DNA of 64,000 nucleotides from Kaiparowitsia implicata GSE-PSE-MK54-09C. GTDB taxonomy: Bacteria > Cyanobacteriota > Cyanobacteriia > Elainellales > Elainellaceae. Under the pieces are notes generated by a model. The model searched no databases. It worked only from the letters and a program-made list of their open reading frames with translations, and had not been told where the DNA came from. The position numbers and the translations under genes are program-made. Each line of letters opens with the position of its first letter. Within the stretch, counting starts at the first letter, position 1. This document shows positions 8,905-18,226 of the stretch, piece after piece. The stretch spans positions 57,889 through 121,888 of the forward strand of contig JAHHHI010000069.1 in NCBI GenBank assembly GCA_019359435.1, in the 5' to 3' direction.

Positions 8905-11900
8905 AGGGCCGGGATGGTGAAATAGAAGGTGCTACCAACCCCGACCTCACTGGTGACCCAGATAGCGCCGCCGTGCTGGGTCACAATCGTTTTACAGATA
9001 GCAAGCCCCAAGCCGGTGCCGCCCTGTTGACGGGCATCGCTGGCATCAACTTGCTGAAAGCGCTCAAAGATGATGCCCAGTTTGTCAGAGGGAATGCCAC
9101 GCCCTTGATCTTGAATGGAGAATTGCACCATGGGCTGGACAAGCGATTGGGGCGTGGATTCGATGGGTGGGGATGCATCCATTACCGGAGGGAACAGGTT
9201 GACTGGGCGGGCAGCGATGCGGATAGTGCTGCCTGGTGGTGAAAACGTAATGGCGTTACTCAGCAGATTCGTGAGGGTTTGTACAATGGTGTCTGGATCG
9301 GCCCAAATGTAAGCGGCGGTCGCAGACACCTCGAGGGTGATTTGAGCGGCATGGGCGATCGCCTCCATGGCTCCTATGGCCCGGTTTAAAGTAGCTGACA
9401 CATCACATCGGGTTTGCTGCAGCGTGACTTTGCCAGAGTTGAGCCGTTCTAGATCTAGGATGTCGTTGACTAACCGCACTAGGCGATCGCACTCCTGCGT
9501 GGCGATGTCTAACATGGTGGCTGTTTTTTCAGGCTGGGCTGCATAAATTCCCGATTGCAGCAGCCCAATTGAACCCTGAATTGCGGTGATAGGTGTGCGT
9601 AGCTCATGGCTCACAATGGATACAAACTCAGTTTTAATATCTTCAATGGCGCGGCGATCGCTAATGTCTTGAATTTGCTCAATAAAGTAAAGCGGTTTTT
9701 TGTCTGCATCCGTGACCAACGCCACACTAAGCAGAACCCAAATCACGTGACCGCGCTTGTGGACATAGCGCTTTTCAATTTGATAATCGCGAATCTTGCC
9801 ATCTAAGAGTTGATAGTCTATGTCAAGGGTCTTATCTAAATCATCCAGATAGGTCACGTCTAAAAACGTCATCGACAACAATTCAGTTTCGGTGTAGCCA
9901 ACAATTTCGCAAAGAGCCTGATTCACCTTCAAAAAACGGCCGTCTAATCCCACAATGGTCATACCTAACCCAGCACAGTCAAAGGCAAAGCGAAATCGCT
10001 CTTCGCTTTCGCTCAGGGCTGCTTCTGCGCGCTTTCGGTGCGTAATGTCGCGCAGAATGACGAGCGCTGCCTGCTCAGAATAGGGCACCACCCGCACCTC
10101 TTCGTATTGCAGTTGGCGATTGACCTGCAGCGCTTGTTCGTATACTTGCATTTGCCCTGTGGCGATCGCCCGTTGAACAGCGCTCAGCTTTTGGGCTGCT
10201 TGCGCAGGCTCCAAAAAATCGCTGATTGGCCGCCCAACCGGATTAATTTCTGCTGGAATCACATCCATAGCGCTGCGACGAATGGAGTCTTGATAAACGC
10301 CATCCTTGCTAATAATGAGCATTAGGTCAGGAAGGGCAGATAAGATCGCTAGATTGCGAGCCTGGCTCTGGCGCAATGCAGCCTCAGTTTGCTTAATATC
10401 GCTAATATCAGTGATTAACCCATACACACCCTGCACCTGCTGCCTCTCATCCACATCGGGCACCAATACGAGTGAATAGATGCGGGGTCTATGTTCAACA
10501 TCAGTCAGCGTAATTTCTTGCTGAACGAGATGTCCGGCTAATCCGGTTTGTAGGTGCTCTCGAACGATGGCATAGTTGGATTCACCAATGACTTGCCGCA
10601 CGAGTTGACCGCAGATGGCAGCAGAACTGAGGCCAAACTGGCTCTCGTGAATCTTGTTAACAAACTGGTATCGCTCTTGAGTATCAATGTATGAAATATA
10701 GACGGGTAGCGCATCGGTGAGCAGTCGGAGGCGGCGCTCGCTTTGAGCTAGAGCCGCCTCCGACTGCTTGCGGTCGGTGATGTCGTGGATGACAGAGAGA
10801 ATGCAATCGCGCCCCCAGAGTTGAATCTTCTCGGCAAACAGCAGCCCTGTGCGCCGGTCGCCAGAGGCATGACGAAACTCCATTTCGATCTGGCGGAGTG
10901 ATCCCTGTTCTCGCAGTTGGGCGATGTAGCGCTGGCGTGTCTCAACATTGGGCCACAGGCCCAGCGCCAGCGTGGTTTGTCCAACTAAGTAACAATGCTC
11001 ATGGCCGAGCAGATCGCAGTAGCTTTGGTTCATTTCAATCAGGCGCCCGGTGTCGAGCACGGTGATAGAACTGGCTCCGGGGCTCATGCGAAAGATTTTT
11101 GCGAACTTTTCTTGAGAAACGCGCAGGGCGGATTCGGCATTGTCAAATACGGTTTGAATTTGCTGCGCCATTTGGCTGATGCCCTGTTCCAGCTCGCTCA
11201 GTTCGTGGATGGGGGTATCTGGCAGGGACAGGTCATAGTCTTCGTGGGTGATTTGCTGAATGGCCTGGTTGAGCGCCCGAATGGGGCGACTGATATAGCG
11301 GGTCATGAGGGTGGCGATCGCCCCTGCCAGCCCTAATTTCACTAGGGCTAAGCCCAGAATGTGATTGCGATTGGTGTGAATATCGGCAATGAGTCCTGCT
11401 TCTGGCATGAGGGTCACGATCTGCCAGGGCAGATCAATATGAGACGCGAGCGGGGTGACGGCAGCGAGATAGCGCTGCTGCTGCCAGAGCACGGTGACAG
11501 GCTGTGCCTCAGTGCTCTGGGATGGCGGCGCTATCACTTGCTGGACTGCGACCTCAGCCAGACTAGGGGGGTGAGAAGGGCGTCGGAGCGTGCTCCATGG
11601 GGATAGGGTCTGGCTAGCCAGCGTTAGCGCATTGGGCAGTGCTGGTGCTGATGTGGCGAGGACTGCCCCCTCAGAATCGATCAGAAAGACGGATGCTTCT
11701 TCACCGAGGTTGAGGGTTTGCAAAAACTGGTCGATGTTGGTCAGGGGCATGAAGGTGGCGATCGCCCCCTGAACTTGGCCCGTGGCATCGTAGAGGAGTG
11801 AACGGTATAACACAGCGGCTTGATCTGCATTCGCCTGAGCCACCGGCACAACACGCCAATTCGCAGCCTGAGTCAGGAGGGTGGAGGACTGGTGCAGGGA

Positions 11901-12428
11901 CGCCGTCGGCTCTGGGAGCGTACTGGTGCGGAAGACTGACCGGCGATCGCCCTGGATTTCTAATTCATGCCACTGGGCGGCATCCGACTGAGAGGGGTCT
12001 ACCCAATACACATGGTAGTGGTCGGTGCTGAAGCGCTCGACACTCAGAACTTGCCCTGGCTTTAAGGTTAGGGTAATGGCGCTTAGAGTTGGAAACAGGC
12101 GCAACTGCTGCACCAGCGCGGCTTCGAGTTGGGGGCGATCGCCCCAGTTCAGCGTTCCATCGTGTAGCTCGGTTTGCGTGAGGCGATGAATCGGTTCAGA
12201 GAGGGTGAGGTAATCCTCTAGACTCTGTTCTACCCGCTGCCCCATTTCAGCCATGAGTTGGACGGCCAAGCGTTCGACCGCCCGCTGCCCTGCCCGGTGA
12301 GAGAAATACCCGATTAATCCTGCTAGCCCTGCCATTTGAATGAGCCAGGGCAATACCAACATCAAGCCTAGGGGGAATTTCTGAGGCCAGCGATGCGTTT
12401 TGCAAGCAGCATTAGGGAGCTGGGTCAT
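8883..12428 (-). CDS. Membrane sensor histidine kinase with Cache-like sensor and four PAS domains
   Basis: About 1181 residues from the ATG at 12428; an in-frame GTG at 12551 would add 41 residues of poor character. Order: TM helix (about residues 20-40), large periplasmic sensory region resembling a double Cache domain (about 45-345), second TM helix, HAMP linker around SRPIRALNQAIQQI, four PAS/PAC units (linkers ending DITDRKQSEAALA, DISDIKQTEAALR, DITHRKRAEAALS and DISDRRAIEDIKT), HisKA with SHELRTPITAIQGSIGLL (His near residue 940), and HATPase_c with DQGRGIPSDKLGIIFERF and GGTGLGLAICK. It probably senses a small extracellular ligand and redox or light cues through PAS. The receiver gene overlaps its 3' end and an OmpR-type regulator lies upstream. 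Confidence 0.9.
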   Translation of the reverse strand: MTQLPNAACKTHRWPQKFPLGLMLVLPWLIQMAGLAGLIGYFSHRAGQRAVERLAVQLMAEMGQRVEQSLEDYLTLSEPIHRLTQTELHDGTLNWGDRPQLEAALVQQLRLFPTLSAITLTLKPGQVLSVERFSTDHYHVYWVDPSQSDAAQWHELEIQGDRRSVFRTSTLPEPTASLHQSSTLLTQAANWRVVPVAQANADQAAVLYRSLLYDATGQVQGAIATFMPLTNIDQFLQTLNLGEEASVFLIDSEGAVLATSAPALPNALTLASQTLSPWSTLRRPSHPPSLAEVAVQQVIAPPSQSTEAQPVTVLWQQQRYLAAVTPLASHIDLPWQIVTLMPEAGLIADIHTNRNHILGLALVKLGLAGAIATLMTRYISRPIRALNQAIQQITHEDYDLSLPDTPIHELSELEQGISQMAQQIQTVFDNAESALRVSQEKFAKIFRMSPGASSITVLDTGRLIEMNQSYCDLLGHEHCYLVGQTTLALGLWPNVETRQRYIAQLREQGSLRQIEMEFRHASGDRRTGLLFAEKIQLWGRDCILSVIHDITDRKQSEAALAQSERRLRLLTDALPVYISYIDTQERYQFVNKIHESQFGLSSAAICGQLVRQVIGESNYAIVREHLQTGLAGHLVQQEITLTDVEHRPRIYSLVLVPDVDERQQVQGVYGLITDISDIKQTEAALRQSQARNLAILSALPDLMLIISKDGVYQDSIRRSAMDVIPAEINPVGRPISDFLEPAQAAQKLSAVQRAIATGQMQVYEQALQVNRQLQYEEVRVVPYSEQAALVILRDITHRKRAEAALSESEERFRFAFDCAGLGMTIVGLDGRFLKVNQALCEIVGYTETELLSMTFLDVTYLDDLDKTLDIDYQLLDGKIRDYQIEKRYVHKRGHVIWVLLSVALVTDADKKPLYFIEQIQDISDRRAIEDIKTEFVSIVSHELRTPITAIQGSIGLLQSGIYAAQPEKTATMLDIATQECDRLVRLVNDILDLERLNSGKVTLQQTRCDVSATLNRAIGAMEAIAHAAQITLEVSATAAYIWADPDTIVQTLTNLLSNAITFSPPGSTIRIAARPVNLFPPVMDASPPIESTPQSLVQPMVQFSIQDQGRGIPSDKLGIIFERFQQVDASDARQQGGTGLGLAICKTIVTQHGGAIWVTSEVGVGSTFYFTIPALCPNESY

Positions 12429-12639
12429 CGGTGCAACTCGGTAGGTCGGCTCGGTGCAAGATGCCTCATGCCGGGAGAGGTGGTCGCGCTCTATGGGGCG
12501 TAAGGTGATGGATGCAACGTCGCTCGCGCACCGGGGGAGATGTGAGCCCACTCCTCACGCGGATTCCTGGATGCCTTAGGATGCCTCAGAGTGAGGTGGG
12601 ATTAAGAAGAGCGATCGCCGCCGCCTGCTTTGCTAGGCT

Positions 12640-12678
12640 CGTGCCCGTATCATGTCATCGCGGCATGATACGGGCACG
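12640..12678. repeat. 15-bp perfect inverted repeat between regulator and kinase genes
   Basis: CGTGCCCGTATCATG (12640-12654) and its exact complement (12664-12678) are separated by nine bases. No T-run follows on either strand, so it is not a standard intrinsic terminator. It lies between the regulator stop and the kinase start and could be a processing or protein-binding site. Confidence 0.6.
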
Positions 12679-12737
12679 GTGGCAAAATCCGATAGAGACC
12701 TTGAACGGAAGTATTGTGCTGCTGTAATAGTAGCCCA

Positions 12738-13859
12738 TCACACCGCTGTGGCATATAGTGCTTCGGCGAGCAGATCATCGATCGCGGTGGTGTTGGGCTG
12801 GGTCAATTCTTGCCGGAGTTGTTCGAGCAATAGAGCGAATCGCTGCCGCTGCGGTTCGCCTAGAGTGCTGCCCATAAACAAATGCTCAATGTCTCGGGCC
12901 ATATGGGATGCGGTCTCATACCCAAAGGTGCCCAGGCTGCCCACGAGTTGATGCGCGACGCGCTGTGCATCTTGCTGCATTTGGGGACTTAGGGTGTGGC
13001 GCGATCGCCAGCTTTTATCTAGCTGTTCTAGTGGGGTGAGCTGTTCAATCAAGGTGCCTTGGTAGCGCTGCAGCACTCGCTGAATGGTTGCGAAGTCGCG
13101 CTTAAGTTGAGCGGCCGCCATGCTGTCTACTATCCCGCTCGAGGTTTGGGGTCGAGAGAGAGAGCTGGTTTTCGGCACAGTGCTGAGGCGATAGCCTAGG
13201 CCATACACCGTCTCTACAATTTCTTCGAGCAGTCCGGCCCCGCGCAGCTTGCGGCGCAGATCTTTAATCAAATTAGTGACGGCACTTTCACTGGGGAAAT
13301 CATCAATAGTCCACAATCGGTCAATAATGGCGCTGCGGCTAAAGATGCGCTGGGGATTTTGCAGAAACAGCTCCAATAGGCTGTATTCCTTGGGGGTGAG
13401 CGCTATAAACTGGCGCTGATAGGTGACCCGTGCTGAGGTTGGGTCGAGCGCTAGGTCGCCCCAGGTCAGTTGCTTCGGCTCATTGGCTGTGCGGTGATGG
13501 CGCAGCAATCGCCGGATGCGTGCCATCAACACCATGGGATCGTACGGCTTTGTCACGTAGTCATCTGCACCAGCATCAAGCCCCTGCACCACATCAGAGT
13601 TGGCATTACGAGCTGTCAGCATCAGGATCGGGGTTGAAATGGCAGCCGTTCGCAGTTGGCGACAGACGCTCATGCCATCGCAGCCAGGAATCAAAATATC
13701 CAGCAAGATTAGATCAAAGGGATGGGCGATCGCCATCTCTAACCCAATCTGTCCATTCGATACAGGCGTGACGATGTAATGGTGCGATCGCAGTAGCTCT
13801 GCTAGCAGCTGACGCGTCATCGCATCGTCTTCGACTAGCAAGATTTTGGTTGAATCCAT
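12738..13859 (-). CDS. OmpR/PhoB-type response regulator with C-terminal HPt domain
   Basis: 373 residues in three parts. The receiver (1-120) has LVEDDAMTRQLL, the Asp in LILLDILIPGCDGMS, and YVTKPYDP. A winged-helix output (about 130-235) shows ALTPKEYSLLELFLQNPQRI and a VYGLGYRL end. A C-terminal HPt domain (about 255-365) shows RVAHQLVGSLGTFGYETAS, containing the phosphorylatable His. The HPt fused behind a DNA-binding regulator suggests a phosphorelay in which this protein can receive or return phosphate to the neighbouring receiver and kinase. It starts at ATG 13859. Confidence 0.9.
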   Translation of the reverse strand: MDSTKILLVEDDAMTRQLLAELLRSHHYIVTPVSNGQIGLEMAIAHPFDLILLDILIPGCDGMSVCRQLRTAAISTPILMLTARNANSDVVQGLDAGADDYVTKPYDPMVLMARIRRLLRHHRTANEPKQLTWGDLALDPTSARVTYQRQFIALTPKEYSLLELFLQNPQRIFSRSAIIDRLWTIDDFPSESAVTNLIKDLRRKLRGAGLLEEIVETVYGLGYRLSTVPKTSSLSRPQTSSGIVDSMAAAQLKRDFATIQRVLQRYQGTLIEQLTPLEQLDKSWRSRHTLSPQMQQDAQRVAHQLVGSLGTFGYETASHMARDIEHLFMGSTLGEPQRQRFALLLEQLRQELTQPNTTAIDDLLAEALYATAV

Positions 13860-14301
13860 GGGGGCGCTCAGGCTAACTACGTGGAACTACTCACATAATT
13901 ATCATTCTCGTACTTTTTTTCCAAGTGCTATTTGGCGCAATGGTGATCAGCTAAGACGGGAACCAACTTGCTAATCACGCGGAAACCCTTAAAACGGCTC
14001 TAATCAAGACGATGCACCATTATTAACAGTCTTGAATAAGTTCCATTTTTCTACACAGGGTAATTTATGAACGTTTGTACGATTCTATCGTACTTGTCAT
14101 GCTGAAATTTCCTAGTCAAGTTCCCTATACTTTTTTTCGGGTTGAGCTGAGAAAAGCATAAACGAAAAGCAGTGAAACAGGCTGTTTGCTGGAGTGCCGT
14201 ACTCGCTGACGGCATAGAAGGGGTTAAACGGAGTCGATTATGCTCAACTGATCTGGGGGATTTAGTGAGGGTGCCTCAATGATTTGAGAATACTTTGAGA
14301 C
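13860..14301. other. Intergenic region upstream of the regulator and downstream of rca
   Basis: No ORF of note. AT-rich tracts near 13900-14130 could hold the regulator promoter on the minus strand, but no clear site or hairpin was identified. Confidence 0.4.
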
Positions 14302-15666
14302 TTATTGAGGGCGCTGCACAATGGTTTCACCAGTGCGGCGACGGTCTGCCTGGCTGTTGCCCTGAATGCTGACCAGGCGCACGTAGTCTCGTGGATGTTC
14401 CTTAAGGCAGTCGCTTAATGTGGCGATCGCCCGTTGTTGATCCCCATTGGCGTTGCCATCCACCATGCCGTAGCTTTGCCAAGCCCCCGTGCGGAATCGG
14501 CGAGCCTCTACCCATTCAATGCCAAGGCGATCGCCCCTTGCCACAGTTTGCTGCAACACGGTTAGCGTCTCAGGTGGCAGCGTCGCATTGGCAGCGTTGG
14601 TATGTCCGCCGTGCCCGTTCTCAAGTTGCTCTAGACGGTCAGTAGAATGAGGTGTAGCCGTCGCATTCTCGCTACGGTTAGCCCCGATCGACTGTGACTG
14701 ACCCGCCTGTGGCGATTGGGTGATTGGCGCGTCTGCCTGCACGGCCCCAGCCCCACGCTGAGATCTGGAGACTGAAGCCTGCGGCTGGAGCGCCACGTTA
14801 TATTCCTCCACCAGCCGCAGCTCGCGAATCCGCTGCTGTTCACGCACCATAGAATTGCCAATAGTAATGAGGTGCGGCAGTTCCACGTCAGGTGGGTGAA
14901 ATTCCACTGGCTTGCCCTCGGCATGCACCACAGCTTGAGACACCTTGTCTACGCCAATGGTGTGGATCAGTTGGGCAATTTGTTCATCATAAAGGCGCGA
15001 TCGCAGCGCCCCAAAAAAGTCTGTCGCCTGCTCAGGGAACGTCCCCACCAGCGTTTCAACAGCAGCTTTTGGCACCCCATCCCCCGCAAACATACCGCTC
15101 ACAATCCCAATTCGATCCTCATGCGTGGGATCCCAAAAAAACTTCTCCATCCGACCATCTCGAATCAGCGGCGCATACAGCGTGGCAAAGTCATTTCCCG
15201 TCAAAATAACCGGAATCCGCTGAGTCGGCTCAGCATCATAGCTGCCGGGCAACTGCACATTGGTTGGATTGTCGGCAATATTCATCAGCGTGGCATTGAC
15301 CAACTGCGTATTCACGGTATATTGCGTACCGCTATCCATGCGGCCAATCCCAGCGTCTATATCATTGATCATCAGCACAGCCATGCGGCCATGCACTCGA
15401 CTCCATTCTCCAGCCTCCCGATAGCGCAATCGCAGCAGCCGAGCGGGGTCACCCGCATCCGGGCTTTCTAACTCTCCTGCCGACATCATCACCACCGCTA
15501 CGCCCATGCGCTTAAACACTTGGTCGCACATAAAGGTTTTGCCTTCGCCCTTGCGCCCATGAATGCCCAAAATCAGCGGCACATTGACGCTAGGCAAATC
15601 CAGAAAATTTTTGGTGATATGCACCGCGAGGCGGTCTAAAAATGTAGGCGGAATGTAGTAAGCCAT
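14302..15666 (-). CDS. rca: RuBisCO activase with C-terminal SSU-like domain
   Basis: 454 residues. The N-terminal AAA+ module (about 1-290) has Walker A in GIHGRKGEGKTF, Walker B in AVLMINDIDAGIG and sensor region VILTGNDFATLYAPLIRDGR. A linker rich in Gln, Ser, Asn and Ala (about 300-360) leads to a RuBisCO small-subunit-like domain (about 365-440: RGDRLGIEWVEARRFRTGAW, then DYVRLVSI), like those of CcmM. Rca uses ATP to remove inhibitory sugar phosphates from RuBisCO; SSU-like domains bind the holoenzyme and help recruit it into carboxysomes. It lies 124 bases after rbcS, separated by a terminator, so it may be read partly by read-through or from its own promoter. Confidence 0.93.
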   Translation of the reverse strand: MAYYIPPTFLDRLAVHITKNFLDLPSVNVPLILGIHGRKGEGKTFMCDQVFKRMGVAVVMMSAGELESPDAGDPARLLRLRYREAGEWSRVHGRMAVLMINDIDAGIGRMDSGTQYTVNTQLVNATLMNIADNPTNVQLPGSYDAEPTQRIPVILTGNDFATLYAPLIRDGRMEKFFWDPTHEDRIGIVSGMFAGDGVPKAAVETLVGTFPEQATDFFGALRSRLYDEQIAQLIHTIGVDKVSQAVVHAEGKPVEFHPPDVELPHLITIGNSMVREQQRIRELRLVEEYNVALQPQASVSRSQRGAGAVQADAPITQSPQAGQSQSIGANRSENATATPHSTDRLEQLENGHGGHTNAANATLPPETLTVLQQTVARGDRLGIEWVEARRFRTGAWQSYGMVDGNANGDQQRAIATLSDCLKEHPRDYVRLVSIQGNSQADRRRTGETIVQRPQ

Positions 15667-15712
15667 AAAAAAACTGGATTGAGACCCCTAAAAGGCCAAT
15701 AAAATTTTCACT

Positions 15713-15738
15713 AAAAAAGGGTGGGAGTTACCCCACCC
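15713..15738 (-). terminator. Terminator between rbcS and rca
   Basis: On the minus strand, GGGTGGG (15738-15732) pairs with CCCACCC (15725-15719) around a six-base loop and is followed by six T residues. It lies just after rbcS and would reduce transcription into rca. Confidence 0.8.
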
Positions 15739-15790
15739 GATGGGAATCTAAGGTTTAGGTGGGAGGAAACGAGTTCATCCCAACGGAAAC

Positions 15791-16159
15791 TTAATAGCGG
15801 TAGCCGCTGCCGCCGCTGTAGTTGCCGTTATTGCCCGAATTGGGCTTGTGCACAATAAAGCTCATCACCTGGCACTGCTTGATATTGTCAAACGCTACCA
15901 CGCGAATATAGCAACTTGGAAACTCTGAACGGCACTGCTGCACTTCATTTAGCACTTCTTGAGGGGAAGTGCAGTTGAACAAAGGCAGTTTCCACATTGT
16001 CCAATAGCAGGTTTCGGCTGCGGAGTCTTCATTGAACTCGATGCAGGGGAAATAGCCCTGATCGATGGTGTATTGAATTTGACGCACGATCTGCGCATCC
16101 GTCAGCGGAGGCAGGTAGGAAAAAGTCTCGTAACGGCGCTCTTTAGGTAACGTCTTCAT
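15791..16159 (-). CDS. rbcS: RuBisCO small subunit, with Gly/Tyr-rich tail
   Basis: The 122-residue protein has the form IB small-subunit sequence: [20 protein letters not shown], then [12 protein letters not shown], then [12 protein letters not shown], and [20 protein letters not shown]. The family normally ends near SFIVHKP at about 110 residues; here a tail of about 14 residues rich in Gly, Asn, Ser and Tyr follows ([16 protein letters not shown]). The protein caps the L8S8 holoenzyme. It is third in rbcL-rbcX-rbcS, 63 bases after rbcX. Confidence 0.96.
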   Translation of the reverse strand: MKTLPKERRYETFSYLPPLTDAQIVRQIQYTIDQGYFPCIEFNEDSAAETCYWTMWKLPLFNCTSPQEVLNEVQQCRSEFPSCYIRVVAFDNIKQCQVMSFIVHKPNSGNNGNYSGGSGYRY

Positions 16160-16222
16160 GCTGTCCTCAGCGTAGTGATTACTAAACTAAACGGTCTACA
16201 AACATCCGCAAGACTAACCCTG

Positions 16223-16741
16223 CTAATGATCACCCTCTAGCTCATGAGGGTGCCTCGGTTCGCTACCGTCAACCACGGGTTCTGGCCGTAGCTCTGACTG
16301 TGGTTCTAACTGTAGTTCTGACCGTGGCTCAGGCACCTGCTCTAACCGTGACTCTGACATGCGATCTATCGCTAGGTTAGGAGTTGGCTCTCTCGCACTA
16401 GCGTCTACATGCGTCATCCGTTCTAGCTGCTGGCAACGCTGCTGCGTATTGGCTTGCTGAATGCCGGTTCGAATCATCTCCGGCAAAAAGTCAGCCACCT
16501 CTTCAGCAATATGCTCCCGCACAGTCAGAATCCGAAACGCTAAGCTTTGATCTTCCCGAAACAGCGCCTGTAAATAGACTTCGCTGTTTTCGATGCGCTC
16601 CTTCAGCGTGAACTCATGGAGCTTAAGGGCACGGGGCGGGTCAGTTTCGTTGAGCTGAGCCAACACCGTCCGCATGGCCTGAAAGGTCAAATAGCTAATT
16701 AACGTCTTGGCGGTATCTTTCGCAATCTGCTTGAGATCCAT
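16223..16741 (-). CDS. rbcX: RuBisCO assembly chaperone RbcX, with extended acidic tail
   Basis: The first 125 or so residues match RbcX (MDLKQIAKDTAKTLISYLTF, then VYLQALFREDQSLAFRILTV, and EEVADFLPEMIRTGIQQAN). RbcX binds the RbcL C-terminus and stabilises the antiparallel dimer during assembly. The product is 172 residues instead of about 130-135: a tail of about 45 residues (16226-16370) is built from short Ser-Glu-Leu/Pro-Glu units encoded by repeated TCTGACTGTGGT-like DNA. It lies between rbcL (54 bases upstream) and rbcS. Confidence 0.94.
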   Translation of the reverse strand: MDLKQIAKDTAKTLISYLTFQAMRTVLAQLNETDPPRALKLHEFTLKERIENSEVYLQALFREDQSLAFRILTVREHIAEEVADFLPEMIRTGIQQANTQQRCQQLERMTHVDASAREPTPNLAIDRMSESRLEQVPEPRSELQLEPQSELRPEPVVDGSEPRHPHELEGDH

Positions 16742-16748
16742 AGGGTTT

Positions 16749-16789
16749 TGCTAACGGATAAAACATAAGGTTAGTTGTATCCGTTAGCA
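16749..16789 (-). promoter_or_regulatory. Intercistronic hairpin between rbcL and rbcX
   Basis: TGCTAACGGATA at 16749-16760 and its exact complement at 16778-16789 form a 12-bp stem with a 17-base loop, filling most of the 54-base rbcL-rbcX spacer. There is no T-run. It could stabilise the rbcL message or lower expression of rbcXS relative to rbcL. Confidence 0.6.
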
Positions 16790-16795
16790 GCCTGA

Positions 16796-18226
16796 TTAGA
16801 TGGTGTCAACGGCTTCAAACTCGAACTTGATTTCTTTCCACAGCTCGCAAGCAGCGGCCAAATCAGGGCTCCAGCGGCAGGCTTCGCGAATCACATCGCC
16901 GCCTTCGCGCATCAGGTCGCGGCCTTCGTTGCGGGCTTGCAGACAGGCTTCTAGCGCAACGCGGTTAGCGGTTGCCCCGGGTGCGTTACCCCAGGGGTGA
17001 CCCAGGGTGCCGCCGCCGAATTGCAGCACAGCGTCATCGCCAAAGATTTCGACCAGTGCGGGCATGTGCCACACGTGAATACCACCCGAGGCCACAGCCA
17101 TTACGCCAGGCATGGATGCCCAGTCTTGGGTAAAGTAGATGCCCTTGGACGGATCTTTCTCAACGTAATTTTCACGCAACAGGTCTACAAAGCCCAAGGT
17201 CACGGCTTTGTCGCCTTCGAGCTTGCCCACCACGGTGCCAGTGTGGATGTGGTCGCCACCCGACATGCGGAGACACTTTGAGAGCACGCGGAAGTGAATC
17301 CCGTGGTTCTTCTGACGGTCGATCACGGCGTGCATGGCGCGGTGAATGTGCAGCAGAACGCCGTTGTCGCGGCACCAGTGAGAAAGCGTCGTGTTGGCGG
17401 TGAAGCCTGCTGTCAAGAAGTCATGCATGACGATGGGCATGTTGAGTTCTTTGGCATACTCAGCCCGCTTCAGCATTTCTTCGCAGGTACCAGCAGTCAC
17501 GTTGAGGTAATGACCTTTGATTTCGCCAGTTTCGGCCTGGGCTTTATGGATGGCTTCAGCGACGAAGGTGAAGCGATCGCGCCAGCGCTGGAACGGCTGA
17601 GAGTTGATGTTTTCGTCGTCTTTGGTGAAGTCTAGACCACCGCGGAGGCACTCGTAGACGGCACGGCCGTAGTTCTTCGCCGACAGACCGAGCTTGGGTT
17701 TGATGGTGCAGCCCAGCAGGGGACGACCATACTTGTTGATTTTGTCGCGCTCAACCTGGATGCCGTGGGGTGGGCCTTGGAAGGTCTTTAGGTAGGCAAT
17801 GGGAATCCGCAGATCTTCTAGACGTAGGGCTTTCAGTGCCTTGAAACCAAACACGTTACCCACCAAGGACGTGAGTAGGTTGGTGACAGAGCCTTCTTCA
17901 AACAAATCCAGCGGATAGGCGATGTAGGCGATGAACTGGTTGTCTTCGCCGCGTACGGGTTCGATGTCGTAGCAGCGGCCTTTGTAGCGGTCGAGGTCGG
18001 TCAGCAGGTCAGTCCACACAGTGGTCCAGGTACCTGTAGAGGATTCTGCGGCTACGGCTGCGCCCGCTTCTTCGGGGGGGACACCGGGCTGAGGCGTCAT
18101 GCGGAATGCGGCCAGCACGTCAGTGTCTTTGGGGGTGTAATCGGGCGTGTAATAGGTTAAGCGGTAATCCTTAACCCCAGCTTCGTACCCAGACTTACTC
18201 TGGGTTTTGGTTTGTGAATAAGACAT
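16796..18226 (-). CDS. rbcL: RuBisCO large subunit, form IB
   Basis: 476 residues from the ATG at 18226 ([20 protein letters not shown]), preceded by an AGGAAGG ribosome-binding site; an upstream ATG at 18271 would add 15 unlikely residues. Active-site blocks are present: [35 protein letters not shown] (carbamylated Lys and metal ligands), and [18 protein letters not shown]. It fixes CO2 onto ribulose-1,5-bisphosphate. It is the first gene of the rbcL-rbcX-rbcS operon. Confidence 0.99.
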   Translation of the reverse strand: MSYSQTKTQSKSGYEAGVKDYRLTYYTPDYTPKDTDVLAAFRMTPQPGVPPEEAGAAVAAESSTGTWTTVWTDLLTDLDRYKGRCYDIEPVRGEDNQFIAYIAYPLDLFEEGSVTNLLTSLVGNVFGFKALKALRLEDLRIPIAYLKTFQGPPHGIQVERDKINKYGRPLLGCTIKPKLGLSAKNYGRAVYECLRGGLDFTKDDENINSQPFQRWRDRFTFVAEAIHKAQAETGEIKGHYLNVTAGTCEEMLKRAEYAKELNMPIVMHDFLTAGFTANTTLSHWCRDNGVLLHIHRAMHAVIDRQKNHGIHFRVLSKCLRMSGGDHIHTGTVVGKLEGDKAVTLGFVDLLRENYVEKDPSKGIYFTQDWASMPGVMAVASGGIHVWHMPALVEIFGDDAVLQFGGGTLGHPWGNAPGATANRVALEACLQARNEGRDLMREGGDVIREACRWSPDLAAACELWKEIKFEFEAVDTI

